DNA of 64,000 nucleotides from JAJPHW01 sp963799065 (GTDB taxonomy: Bacteria; Acidobacteriota; Terriglobia; Terriglobales; Acidobacteriaceae): contig CAWCVJ010000001.1 of assembly GCA_963799065.1 (NCBI GenBank), positions 434,001-498,000 of the forward strand, read 5' to 3'. Position 1 is the first letter of the stretch; every line of letters starts with the position of its first letter. Shown in pieces: positions 1 to 7,089 of this stretch. A model generated the notes under the pieces. The model was not told the DNA's origin, searched no databases, and was given only the letters and a program-made list of their open reading frames with translations. The position numbers and the translations under genes were made by a program.

Positions 1-311
1 TGGACCATCATGCCCGCGGGCTTGTTGACCACAACGAGATCATGGTCTTCGTAAACCACGTCCAGCGCAATGTCTTCTGCGATTGCGCGCAACGGCGGCA
101 GAGTCACTTCGCCTAGAATCGTGATGTCTTCTTCGCCGCGAAGGCGCAACGAGGACTTCGCGGGCTTCGTATCGACTAAGACTTTCTCTTCTTCAATCAG
201 TTGCTGTACGCGGACGCGGCTGGTGTTTTCGAGATGGGAAGAAAGATATTGATCGAGGCGCTGACCGGCGTGCGCAAGGGGCACCCGGAGCGCAATAGGA
301 TAAGTTGTCAT
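1..311 (-). CDS. rluD: RluD-family 23S rRNA pseudouridine synthase, N-terminal part
   Basis: The gene runs off the left edge; about 103 N-terminal residues are visible from an ATG at 311. The first ~70 residues read as an S4 RNA-binding domain (start MTTYPIALRVPLAHAGQRLD, then a basic SSLRLRGEEDITI stretch). They are followed by the opening of the pseudouridine synthase fold, VVYEDHDLVVVNKPAGMMV, a signature of the RluA/RluD family. Members isomerise uridines in 23S rRNA (helix 69 for RluD). The catalytic Asp lies beyond the edge, so RluD versus another RluA-type enzyme cannot be settled. Only 18 bp separate it from lgt upstream, suggesting an lgt-rluD operon. Confidence 0.85.
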   Translation of the reverse strand, partial: MTTYPIALRVPLAHAGQRLDQYLSSHLENTSRVRVQQLIEEEKVLVDTKPAKSSLRLRGEEDITILGEVTLPPLRAIAEDIALDVVYEDHDLVVVNKPAGMMV

Positions 312-329
312 TTTGCGCGAGCTTAAGAC

Positions 330-1136
330 TCAGCGTGTCGCCGGAAGCGGAACTTGCTTCGTCACTCCGCTGCGGAACCACCAGATTACGCCCGCTAGCA
401 CAACTAGTCCGATGGAAATGAGTTGCGTTCCGGTCATGATTCCGCCGAACACCGAGCCGCGTCCTGGATCGCCGCGGATAAATTCCAGGAAGTAGCGAGC
501 GATGCCGTACAAGAAAAGATAGGCGGCAAACACCTGCCCATCGAATTTCTTACGCTTGAACATGTAGGTCAGGATAAAGAAATTCGCCAGTTCGACGGCG
601 GATTCGAAGAGTTGGGTCGGCTCCAGTCGCTCGTTCAGCGGCGTGCCCACAATCTGCTGGGCTAACGGATTGGTAAAAATAACTCCCCATAGGTGGTTCG
701 TCGGTTTGCCATAGCAGCATCCGGCGGCGAAACAGCCAAGACGCCCAATGGCATGTCCCAGCGCCAGTCCTGGCGCGAAGGCATCGCACGTCGCGAGCGC
801 CGGCATCTTGTGTTTACGAACAAACCACGCTGCGGCGAGAAACGCGCCAATCAGTCCGCCGGAGAACACGCCGCCGGCTTGCAACGTGCTCAGGCTAAAG
901 ATCTCGCCGGGGTGGGCGGTGTAATAGCCCCAGTCGTTGATGATGTAAAGAATTTTTGCACCCAAAATGCCGCACAGCACCACGATAATGCCCAGATTCC
1001 AGGCGTTATCCGGGTCGATGCCCTGCTTGGCGGAGTTGCGCACGCTTATAAAAAGCCCTACCAGGACGCCGGTCGCAACCAGCAATCCGTAGGTGGGCGC
1101 ACTGAAATGGCCGTATTGAAAAAGTCTGGGAAACAC
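330..1136 (-). CDS. lgt: Prolipoprotein diacylglyceryl transferase
   Basis: Lgt transfers the diacylglyceryl group of phosphatidylglycerol to the lipobox cysteine of prolipoproteins in the inner membrane. The 268-aa protein has the usual length and seven or so hydrophobic segments. It carries the family signature HAIGRLGCFAAGCCYG around residues 128-143, the early QAGGVFSGG segment, and the late FLEFIRGDPG segment with the conserved Arg/Glu. The start is GTG at 1136 with no clear Shine-Dalgarno sequence. The downstream rluD start is 18 bp from its stop, so the two are probably cotranscribed. Confidence 0.95.
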   Translation of the reverse strand: MFPRLFQYGHFSAPTYGLLVATGVLVGLFISVRNSAKQGIDPDNAWNLGIIVVLCGILGAKILYIINDWGYYTAHPGEIFSLSTLQAGGVFSGGLIGAFLAAAWFVRKHKMPALATCDAFAPGLALGHAIGRLGCFAAGCCYGKPTNHLWGVIFTNPLAQQIVGTPLNERLEPTQLFESAVELANFFILTYMFKRKKFDGQVFAAYLFLYGIARYFLEFIRGDPGRGSVFGGIMTGTQLISIGLVVLAGVIWWFRSGVTKQVPLPATR

Positions 1137-1531
1137 TTTTAATTGGATGCAAACTATCGGGAATTTGTACGTGAGTAGTTTAGCAGGATGACGGCGAGGT
1201 TCGGACTAGAAGATGAGAAGGTCGACCCACCGAGCCGTGTGTTGGGCCGAGAATGAACCTGTCGTTAGACAATGGGAACCCGCCGCGACCCTTTAGGCGT
1301 CTCCGCATGGCGGAGCATGGCACACCGGATCGTATCTACGAGTCAGGCCCCCGTTCATTCCGTATTGGTTCAAAAATCGGTGACCAACATCACGTACACC
1401 GTAGGCCGACTTTCACAGTTGGATGCTAGGCAAAAGTCGAGCGATGCGCAAGAGGAAAATCACAAAAAGATGGCACTCGGCTTGCCAGCGGCTTTGGTAA
1501 GCGGAATTATTACGTGAGTGCGAACGCTGGG
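1137..1531. other. Intergenic stretch, nothing recognised
   Basis: About 395 bp lie between the lgt start and the end of the VWFA-protein gene. It should contain the lgt promoter, but I see no convincing -35/-10 pair, tRNA, riboswitch or hairpin with a T-run. An 81-codon open frame at 1272-1517 on the plus strand has no ribosome site, no recognisable domain and an unusual composition, so I do not call it a gene. Confidence 0.5.
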
Positions 1532-2527
1532 TTAAGGATTAGTTGCTTCGGCCCAGTAGTTGCTTCTCGCGAGGACGACGGCGGGCAAGGGTTGGCGCAA
1601 GCCCACTCGAATGTCGTGCAATCCCGGCTTGGGATCTTTCGGCGCGAAACTCAGTAAGTAGCGGCTGTGCAGATGATTGTCGAAGCTGTTTACATATGTC
1701 TCGAAATTCTTACGCGAGGTGAAGAGGCTGTATTCTCCTCCGGTCATGGCGGCGACAGTCTTCGAAACATTCTTGCGCATTGCGTTTGCAGCGAGCACGA
1801 AAGGTGCCAGAAGATCGGGGCCGGGAGCCATTTCGTCCTGATTACTGCCACGCTCCGTATCGAGAATGTTCGAGAGTCCGGGCGAAAAAGCCAACGAGTA
1901 GACCACGATGTTGCTGTCGCCGATTGTCCGCACAACGTCCTCGACTTTGGCCGCGTGGCTGCCGTGGTCGCGAGTTTCGCTAATCAGCAAAATCACCCGC
2001 TGGCGATCTTTTGGTAGCTTGCCTAGCAGATTGGCGGAATATTTCAGCCCGTCGAGAATCGCGGCTCCGCCATCGCCCGGTTGCAGACTTTGAAGCGTTC
2101 TCTCGATTGTGCCGGATTTGTTCGTGAAATCCTGAACGAGATGGAATCCGCTATCAAAGGTAATTACAGCGGCTTCGTTCTGTTCCAGCGCGAGAATCGG
2201 ATCGAGCATTGACGCCAGCCCCTTCATACGGGGCAATTCGTGATCGGCGCGTCGGCCAGTCTGGACCAGAACGATAAGCGAAACTGGCTGCGCTTCGGCG
2301 GCCTCGTCCAGTTGGACCGTTTGCTCGACGCCGTTGTCTTCGAGGATGAAATCTTTCGCCTCCAGGCCGTAAGCGATCTTGCCGTTCTCACCCTTCACCA
2401 ATACGGGCACAAGCACTACGTTGGACTGGCTACGAAAGGTGGGTTCCTGGGCGAAGGCGAGATTTGCGAGAGCAAGCATGGCGATTGTGAGCCTGGTCAT
2501 ACGCGCAGATTGGTCAGTTCGAATCAT
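1532..2527 (-). CDS. Secreted VWFA-related protein (Acidobacteria-type)
   Basis: A 331-aa exported protein. The N-terminus has a signal peptide (MTRLTIAMLALANLAFAQ after a short basic lead). The rest matches the VWFA-related family expanded in Acidobacteriota: a start segment with SNVVLVPVLVKGENGK, then a von Willebrand A-like fold with VSLIVLVQTGRRADHEL and RQRVILLISETRDHGS. The strict MIDAS DxSxS is not seen: the first position reads VQTGR rather than D-x-S-x-S, so metal-dependent ligand binding is doubtful. I chose ATG 2527 because it forms an ATGA overlap with the rsmI stop, implying translational coupling. A start at 2500, just before the signal peptide, is possible. Function is unknown. 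Confidence 0.8.
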   Translation of the reverse strand: MIRTDQSARMTRLTIAMLALANLAFAQEPTFRSQSNVVLVPVLVKGENGKIAYGLEAKDFILEDNGVEQTVQLDEAAEAQPVSLIVLVQTGRRADHELPRMKGLASMLDPILALEQNEAAVITFDSGFHLVQDFTNKSGTIERTLQSLQPGDGGAAILDGLKYSANLLGKLPKDRQRVILLISETRDHGSHAAKVEDVVRTIGDSNIVVYSLAFSPGLSNILDTERGSNQDEMAPGPDLLAPFVLAANAMRKNVSKTVAAMTGGEYSLFTSRKNFETYVNSFDNHLHSRYLLSFAPKDPKPGLHDIRVGLRQPLPAVVLARSNYWAEATNP

Positions 2528-3387
2528 TGCCCGCGTTGCCACTCCCGGTAGGCCTCGCTCTTGGAGATGCCGCGCTCTTTGGCAACGCGTTTGAGCGCAG
2601 ATTTTTCGTCGAGCTGTTCTTCGTTCATTAGTTGTTTGGTTCGTTCGCGGATACCGAGCACTAGTGTGGATGCTGTTCCGGGGTCTCCGCGTCCGACGAT
2701 GAGAACCATCTCCCCTTTGGCGGACTCGCGCGCGGCTAGAGTCGCCAAAACACTCGCGGCGTCGCCGCGCAGAAACTCTTCGTGTATTTTGGTTAATTCG
2801 CGTGCGATGACAATCTTGCGCTCTGCACCTAGACTCTCGACGATGTCCTGCAAGGTTTCGACGATGCGGTGCGGAGCTTCATAAAAAATCTGCGTGTCTT
2901 GGGCTGCGACAATCGCTTCTAGCGCCTGCCTGCGCTGGCCGCGCTTCGCCGGAAGAAATCCTTGGAACCGGAAAGAATCGGTGGGCAGGCCGCTGGCCGC
3001 GAGCCCGGATAGCAGCGCTGACGCCCCGGGCACTGGTGTGACGGTGACATCCGCGTCTACCGCCGCGGTTACGACTCGATATCCAGGATCTGAAATTCCC
3101 GGCATCCCAGCGTCGGTGACCAGCGCGATCCGCAAACCAGTCCTCAACTGCGCAACCAGTTCTCGCGCCTTCTCGGCCTCGTTGTGTTCGTGATAACTCG
3201 TGGTCCGCGTTGTGATGCTGTAATGATTCAGAAGTCTTTGGGTGTGGCGCGTGTCCTCGCAAGCGATCAGGTCGACTTCTTTCAGGATGCGCAGTGCGCG
3301 CAGCGTGATGTCCTCCAGGTTGCCGATCGGCGTGGCGACGAGATAAAGACCCGGCGCGAGTGGGCTGGATTCGTTCGCGGACATCAT
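2524..3387 (-). CDS. rsmI: 16S rRNA (cytidine-1402-2'-O) methyltransferase
   Basis: RsmI 2'-O-methylates C1402 in the 16S rRNA decoding centre using SAM. The 287-aa protein has the normal length and the tetrapyrrole-methylase fold signatures: LYLVATPIGNLEDITLRAL at the N-terminus, ACEDTRHTQRLL, the SYHEHNE motif, ALVTDAGMPGISDPGY, and the GASALLSGLAASGLP loop. The C-terminus (ISKSEAYREW) is the typical small helical domain. The start is one of two adjacent ATGs (3387/3384). It overlaps the downstream VWFA gene by 4 bp. It is divergent from fabI. Confidence 0.95.
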   Translation of the reverse strand: MMSANESSPLAPGLYLVATPIGNLEDITLRALRILKEVDLIACEDTRHTQRLLNHYSITTRTTSYHEHNEAEKARELVAQLRTGLRIALVTDAGMPGISDPGYRVVTAAVDADVTVTPVPGASALLSGLAASGLPTDSFRFQGFLPAKRGQRRQALEAIVAAQDTQIFYEAPHRIVETLQDIVESLGAERKIVIARELTKIHEEFLRGDAASVLATLAARESAKGEMVLIVGRGDPGTASTLVLGIRERTKQLMNEEQLDEKSALKRVAKERGISKSEAYREWQRGQ

Positions 3388-3483
3388 GCCAGCGAGTCTA
3401 GCATTCCGGAATCAGAGGCACATGCTGGCAGAACCGTCATGCGCGCTGCTATGCTCTCCAGTTGCACTTTAGGAGGATGATGC

Positions 3484-4254
3484 ATGAGTTTCAATCTGGA
3501 AGGCCGCGTCGCCGTCGTTTTCGGAGTGGCCAATAAACGCAGCATCGCGTGGTCGATCGCGCAAGGATTGCACGCCGCTGGCGCCAAGCTGTTGATCACG
3601 TATCAGAACGCACGCCTTGAAGAAGAGGCTAAAGACTTGATCGCTTCGCTGCCCGGCGCTGAGGGATTTATGTGCGATGTCTCCAGCGACGCCGAAATCG
3701 ATCGCCTCTTCGCCACCGTCAAAGAACGCCACGGCAAAGTGGACATCCTGGTTCACAGCGTGGCCTATGCGCCTGCCGAGGAGTTGAAGGGAGACTTCGT
3801 CAACACTACGCGCGAAGGTTTCCGCATCGCGCACGATGTCAGCGTCTATTCTCTGATCGCGGTCTCGCGCGCGGCGCTGCCCCTAATGTCAAACGGCGGC
3901 AGCATCATCACGATGACTTATTACGGCGCGGAAAAGGTCGTCCCGCACTACAACGTGATGGCAGTGGCGAAAGCGGCGCTGGAATGTAGCGTTCGCTATC
4001 TCGCGGCTGATCTGGGTAAACACAAGATTAGGGTGAACGCGATCTCGGCCGGACCTATTAAAACGCTTGCTGCACGCGGCATCTCCGGCTTGGGGGACAT
4101 GCTGAAATCACACGCCGAACGCGCTCCGCTAGGCCGCAACGTAGACGTAAAGGAAGTCGGCGACACCGGAGTGTTTCTCGCCTCAGATGCAAGCTCGGGC
4201 ATCACCGGCGAAGTTATCTATGTGGATTGCGGGTATAACATCATGGGATTCTAG
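3484..4254 (+). CDS. fabI: Enoyl-[acyl-carrier-protein] reductase (NADH)
   Basis: FabI reduces trans-2-enoyl-ACP, the last step of each fatty-acid elongation cycle, in the cytoplasm. The 256-aa short-chain dehydrogenase has the FabI-type nucleotide site (VFGVANKRSIAW) and the active-site triad in E. coli-like numbering: Tyr146, Tyr156 and Lys163 in TYYGAEKVVPHYNVMAVAK, i.e. the FabI-specific Y-x6-K instead of Y-x3-K. The C-terminal VIYVDCGYNIMGF is typical. An excellent ribosome site AGGAGG sits 7 bp before ATG 3484. It stands alone, divergent from rsmI. It is the target class of triclosan and isoniazid-like inhibitors. Confidence 0.96.
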   Translation: MSFNLEGRVAVVFGVANKRSIAWSIAQGLHAAGAKLLITYQNARLEEEAKDLIASLPGAEGFMCDVSSDAEIDRLFATVKERHGKVDILVHSVAYAPAEELKGDFVNTTREGFRIAHDVSVYSLIAVSRAALPLMSNGGSIITMTYYGAEKVVPHYNVMAVAKAALECSVRYLAADLGKHKIRVNAISAGPIKTLAARGISGLGDMLKSHAERAPLGRNVDVKEVGDTGVFLASDASSGITGEVIYVDCGYNIMGF

Positions 4255-4266
4255 ACTGGCGAAATG

Positions 4267-4512
4267 TTAACGATAAGCCTCACCGCGATGGCGAACCCTT
4301 CGCACTTCGATTGTGTCCGGTTCGGCATGGACGAAGAACAGCCGATAGTCTCCGATGCGTAGACGAAACTCTTCTCGTCCTTGTAGGGCTTTCACATTGC
4401 CGAGACCTGAATCCGCAAAGCGATGCAAGGTGGCGAAGATATGCATGGCGACAGGTTTACTTAAGTTGCGGACGTCGTTCTTCGCTGGATCGGTCCAGAT
4501 GATCCGCTTCAC
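4267..4512 (-). CDS. RelE/ParE-superfamily toxin
   Basis: An 81-aa basic protein of RelE/ParE fold: MKRIIWTDPAKNDVRNL at the start and the closing beta strands FRLRIGDYRLFFVHAEPDTIEVRRVRHRGEAYR, where the R-IGDYR-F and V-RV-HR-EAYR motifs are diagnostic. Such toxins are usually ribosome-dependent mRNA interferases (RelE type) or gyrase inhibitors (ParE type). The C-terminal RHRGEAYR resembles the RelE side. It begins with GTG, 15 bp downstream of its presumed antitoxin at 4528-4818, antitoxin first as usual. Confidence 0.85.
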   Translation of the reverse strand: MKRIIWTDPAKNDVRNLSKPVAMHIFATLHRFADSGLGNVKALQGREEFRLRIGDYRLFFVHAEPDTIEVRRVRHRGEAYR

Positions 4513-4527
4513 ACTGCCTCTGTCCGC

Positions 4528-4818
4528 TTATTTCGGATTCTGGAACCGGCTGACTTCTTCTCGGGTAATCCCTAATTCGGCCATGACCTGCTCCTGTGAA
4601 GTCCCCTGATTATTCTTGGACCATTCGTTCGCTTCTGCCAGGGCTTTTACATCTTCCGCCGTAAGGGGCTCGTCGTCGACCGGCGCATTCGCGAGCGCGC
4701 GCGCCACCGGGTCGAGCATCGCTTCGAGCAGGCCGACGACAGCGGAGAGCTGTATCGGAGGAAGCTGCTCGATAAGCTCGTGCGCGTGCTCTTTGGTCCC
4801 GTTGCGGTCATGTCCCAT
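4528..4818 (-). CDS. Antitoxin partner of the RelE-like toxin
   Basis: A 96-aa acidic protein starting at ATG 4818 (a TTG two codons earlier is possible). The N-terminal half (HAHELIEQLPPIQLSAVVGLLEAMLDPVARAL) is helical. The C-terminal half carries ALAEANEWSKNNQGTSQEQV and LGITREEVSRF, a pattern I associate with small RelB-like antitoxins that wrap RelE toxins. Its position directly upstream of the toxin gene supports this role. No ribosome site is obvious. Confidence 0.7.
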   Translation of the reverse strand: MGHDRNGTKEHAHELIEQLPPIQLSAVVGLLEAMLDPVARALANAPVDDEPLTAEDVKALAEANEWSKNNQGTSQEQVMAELGITREEVSRFQNPK

Positions 4819-4863
4819 AGGCAAGAGTTTAACCCATCGCGCTGTGAAGTGGCCGAAAAACTC

Positions 4864-4942
4864 TTACTCCGTGAGCCAGCCGGACCAGTTGCCGCAGTCG
4901 ATTTCGTTGGGTGAAAACGACAGCGTGGTGTCAGATTTGTGC
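4864..4942 (-). pseudogene. 3'-end fragment of a copy of the 5653-6132 gene
   Basis: On the minus strand these ~79 bp translate to about 25 residues ending in a stop, KSDTTLSFSPNEIDCGNW followed by SGWLTE. They match the last residues of the gene at 5653-6132 at all but two positions. Roughly ten nucleotide differences, mostly at third codon positions, separate the two copies, so the fragment comes from a diverged homologue rather than a recent copy. The rest of that gene is missing here. The fragment and the intact 3' end form direct repeats bracketing vapBC (see 5653-5734). Confidence 0.8.
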
Positions 4943-4944
4943 GG

Positions 4945-4976
4945 TTGACTCATAGCGATGAGTCAAATAGACTCAT
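4945..4976 (+). promoter_or_regulatory. vapBC promoter/operator palindrome
   Basis: A perfect inverted repeat TTGACTCAT-AGCG-ATGAGTCAA spans 4945-4966, and a third half-site GACTCAT follows at 4970-4976. TTGACT (4945-4950) and TAGACT (4968-4973) are 17 bp apart and could be -35 and -10 boxes. Transcription would then start at or within a few bases of the vapB ATG (4980), which has no Shine-Dalgarno sequence. Toxin-antitoxin operons are typically autorepressed by the ribbon-helix-helix antitoxin binding such repeats. The operator role is inferred. Confidence 0.65.
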
Positions 4977-4979
4977 GAT

Positions 4980-5237
4980 ATGGCTAAACGACTACAGGTC
5001 ATCCTTCAGGACCCGGAATACCGTGAAATTCAGAAGATGGCGCGCGCGCGCAGCATGTCTCTCGCGGAATGGGTGAGGCAGGCCTTGGATCTGGCCAGGC
5101 GCAAGGAACCTCTCGGCGCTTCCGGTAAGAAATTGGACATCATCCGCGCCGCGGCTCGACATGACTATCCGACCGCGGACATCGATACCATGCTCGCCGA
5201 GATCGAGCGGGGCTACGCATCAGGGCCGCAACCTTGA
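4980..5237 (+). CDS. vapB: VapB-type ribbon-helix-helix antitoxin
   Basis: An 85-aa protein with a CopG/Arc-like ribbon-helix-helix N-terminus: strand RLQVILQDPEYREIQ, then helices ARARSMSLAEWVRQALDLAR. An acidic tail (PTADIDTMLAEIERGYA) presumably blocks the toxin. It precedes and overlaps the PIN-domain toxin gene, the usual order. It likely represses its own operon through the palindrome at 4945-4976. There is no ribosome binding site before the ATG, suggesting a leaderless transcript. It lies in the segment bracketed by the 80-bp direct repeats. Confidence 0.85.
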   Translation: MAKRLQVILQDPEYREIQKMARARSMSLAEWVRQALDLARRKEPLGASGKKLDIIRAAARHDYPTADIDTMLAEIERGYASGPQP

Positions 5238-5629
5238 TCCTGATCGACTCCAATATCCCGATGTATCTGGTCGGCGCAGCCCATCCTAATAAAGTTGATG
5301 CGCAGAGGCTGCTTGAAAAGCTGGTGAGTGAACGCCGCAGGCTGGTGACCGACGCCGAAGTCTTGCAGGAAATTCTGCACCGCTATGTCGCCATCAACCG
5401 CCGCGAGGCGATTCAGCCCGCATTCGACGCTCTATTGGGTGTCGTGGACGAGGTGCTTCCCGTGGAGCGCTCAGTCGCGGAGCGGGCCAAAGAAATTGTT
5501 CTCGGGCGTCGTCAAATGTCGGCGCGCGATGCCGTTCGTTTAGCTGTGATGGAGCAGCACGGTATCGAGGAAATCCTGAGTTTCGATGCGGGCTTCGACG
5601 GCTTTCCCGGGATTCGGCGAGTAACGTAG
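5234..5629 (+). CDS. vapC: VapC-type PIN-domain ribonuclease toxin
   Basis: A 131-aa PIN-domain protein. The four acidic residues expected for Mg2+-dependent RNA cleavage are visible: Asp5 (LIDSN), Glu46 (VLQEIL), Asp99 (MSARDAV) and Asp118 (LSFDAGFDGF). VapC toxins cleave tRNA or the sarcin-ricin loop; the target here cannot be told. Translation starts at TTG 5234, which overlaps the vapB stop (TTGA), so the pair is translationally coupled and toxin output is kept low. Confidence 0.88.
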   Translation: MILIDSNIPMYLVGAAHPNKVDAQRLLEKLVSERRRLVTDAEVLQEILHRYVAINRREAIQPAFDALLGVVDEVLPVERSVAERAKEIVLGRRQMSARDAVRLAVMEQHGIEEILSFDAGFDGFPGIRRVT

Positions 5630-5652
5630 AAACTAATGTCCTGGGTCGACTC

Positions 5653-5734
5653 CTACTCCGTCAGCCAGCCGAACCAGTTGCCGCAGTCGATTTCATTGGG
5701 TGAGAAGGAGAGCGTGGTGTCCGACTTTTGCACC
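5653..5734. repeat. Right copy of the direct repeat flanking vapBC
   Basis: This stretch is the 3' end of the gene at 5653-6132 and aligns without gaps to 4864-4942, about 88% identical by eye. The two copies are in the same orientation and enclose exactly the vapBC unit with its promoter. Confidence 0.8.
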
Positions 5735-6132
5735 CAGATGTAGGCATGGTCGGCGCGGTGGTTCACGTCGACTTGCACGATTAGGCCGCTACTCCCCGAT
5801 GGGCTGACCGAGCAATTCACGGCGTGAGTCTTGACAAGTCCCCACTCGCCGCCCGGTCCCCAATCGCGATAGAAATCGCTGTACGGATACTGCGAATATT
5901 TTTCGCGATGGTCGCGCCACGCCGGGTCGTTGAACCAGATGCCGTAGGCAGTTTCGTAATCCTGCTTCTGGATCGCGGTGAAAAATTTGTCGACGGCATG
6001 GCGAGCGGGATAATTTCGCAGGTGGTATCCCAGCCAGGCGAGGAAGAGGACGACGAGCACTCCAACGATAATCGCGTTGCGGCGCCGACGGTCGCGGCCT
6101 TCGTCATACTGCGGAGCGTCAAGCAGGCTCAT
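5653..6132 (-). CDS. Unknown single-pass membrane protein
   Basis: A 159-aa protein starting MSLLDAPQYDEGRDRRRRNA, with one transmembrane helix (IIVGVLVVLFLAWLGYHL, about residues 21-38) after a cytoplasmic basic stretch. The soluble domain contains AVDKFFTAIQKQDYETAYGIW, an NTF2/DUF4878-like opening, and ends NEIDCGNWFGWLTE. The ATG at 6132 was chosen because upstream residues translate an interspersed repeat. Function is unknown. Its 3' end is partly duplicated at 4864-4942, so a second copy once existed in this lineage or in the source of vapBC. Confidence 0.65.
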   Translation of the reverse strand: MSLLDAPQYDEGRDRRRRNAIIVGVLVVLFLAWLGYHLRNYPARHAVDKFFTAIQKQDYETAYGIWFNDPAWRDHREKYSQYPYSDFYRDWGPGGEWGLVKTHAVNCSVSPSGSSGLIVQVDVNHRADHAYIWVQKSDTTLSFSPNEIDCGNWFGWLTE

Positions 6133-6193
6133 GCAGTAAGGATAACTAAAAAATGGGGCGTGCGGGGAGAGGTGTCGCCCGTGCACGCACGAA

Positions 6194-6222
6194 GCATATT
6201 CCTCGCTTTCCTCGGAATGACA
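6194..6222. repeat. Interspersed intergenic repeat
   Basis: The minus strand reads TCATTCCGAGGAAAGCGAGG followed by AATATGC. Variants of this phrase recur between genes in many Acidobacteriota and other bacterial genomes. It lies upstream of the 5653-6132 gene; function unknown. Confidence 0.55.
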
Positions 6223-6280
6223 AATCGTTGCGAGAGGAAAGGGTGTTCGTGCTGAAGCTGATTCTCGTTGGTGCGTGGAT

Positions 6281-6300
6281 GGCACGGCTGGAGCCGTGCC
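6281..6300. repeat. Short perfect hairpin
   Basis: The sequence GGCACGGCTGGAGCCGTGCC is a 9-bp inverted repeat with a two-base centre. No T-run follows on either strand, so it is not a clear intrinsic terminator. It lies between the parE stop (minus strand) and the divergent repeat at 6194. Confidence 0.6.
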
Positions 6301-6350
6301 CTTTCACGTCTAAGGCGGCGGAAAGGAGTGTTCCGCCCCACGCTCGGCTT

Positions 6351-6626
6351 TTAGGGCCATCGTTGAGCGCCGTGTAGTATTCGGGCTATTTCGACGGTCT
6401 TGCGATTCGCTCGGTAGATGAGGATGTAGGGGAGTGGGCTCAGGACAAGCTCACGGGTTTCTTTCACTCGTCCGGGGCGGCCGCGGTTGGGGAATGATTG
6501 GAGCGAGGTTGCGCTGTCGAAAATGGTGTGTGCGATTCGATGGGCCGAGGATGGGTTGCGCTCGCGAATGTAATTCACGATCCTGGTGAAGTCATCCGTC
6601 GCTTCGGGCGACCATATAAGTTTCAT
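6351..6626 (-). CDS. parE: ParE-family toxin
   Basis: A 91-aa ParE/RelE-superfamily toxin: MKLIWSPEATDDFTRIVNYI, the central SLQSFPNRGRPGRVKETREL, and the strand LPYILIYRANRKTVEIARILHGAQRWP. The RPGR...RELV...YRV...I.R.LHGAQ.W pattern is a textbook ParE signature; ParE proteins usually inhibit DNA gyrase. The gene lies 18 bp downstream of its antitoxin. Confidence 0.9.
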   Translation of the reverse strand: MKLIWSPEATDDFTRIVNYIRERNPSSAHRIAHTIFDSATSLQSFPNRGRPGRVKETRELVLSPLPYILIYRANRKTVEIARILHGAQRWP

Positions 6627-6644
6627 GGAGACGAACTCGTAGGA

Positions 6645-6869
6645 TTACGAGCCGAGGATTTGTTCCATACGTTTGCGGACTTCTTCGTGTGGCATGGACT
6701 TGCCTTTGTCCAGGGAGGCGAGGCCTTTGCCTACTTCTTGACGAAACCATTCGTCGTGTTCGAGGTAGTGGGCGACTAATTCGCGGACTAGTTGATCTGG
6801 GCCTTTTCCTTCATGGGAGGCGACTTCGTGTAACTTGGCTTCGAGGTCGGGGGCGAAGGTGATTTCCAT
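6645..6869 (-). CDS. ParD-like antitoxin
   Basis: A 74-aa acidic protein. The N-terminal half is a ribbon-helix-helix-like region (MEITFAPDLEAKLHEVASHE, then PDQLVRELVAHYL). The tail FRQEVGKGLASLDKGKSMPHEEVRKRM is the conserved toxin-wrapping motif of ParD/CopG-type antitoxins. It sits directly upstream of parE with an 18-bp gap. Confidence 0.85.
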   Translation of the reverse strand: MEITFAPDLEAKLHEVASHEGKGPDQLVRELVAHYLEHDEWFRQEVGKGLASLDKGKSMPHEEVRKRMEQILGS

Positions 6870-6990
6870 AGTTCGATTTTAGGCTTCGAACCGGGTCATA
6901 GCTAGACTTTTGTGGTGGCCTTCCGTTTCCCACTTTAGCCGCAACGAACGCGGCGAAGGTGGGCGCCGTCGGCGTCTTTTTTCGGCAGCG

Positions 6991-7047
6991 ATCCTTCGAC
7001 TGCGCGGACGGATCGCTTCGCTCGCCGTCTGCTTCGCTCAGGATGAC
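6991..7047. repeat. Interspersed intergenic repeat
   Basis: The plus strand contains ATCCTTCGACTGCGCGG ... CTGCTTCGCTCAGGATGACA. This is a commonly seen dispersed intergenic element type in Acidobacteriota. It is followed by the end of the ABC permease gene. No coding or terminator role is evident. Confidence 0.55.
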
Positions 7048-7089
7048 ACAGTAGGGAGAGGACAGCGGAGGGCGGCTGTCCCCACGCGT

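Noticed and set aside
1272..1517. 81-codon plus-strand frame in the first intergenic stretch
   Set aside because: No ribosome site, no domain, isolated; kept only as an intergenic note.
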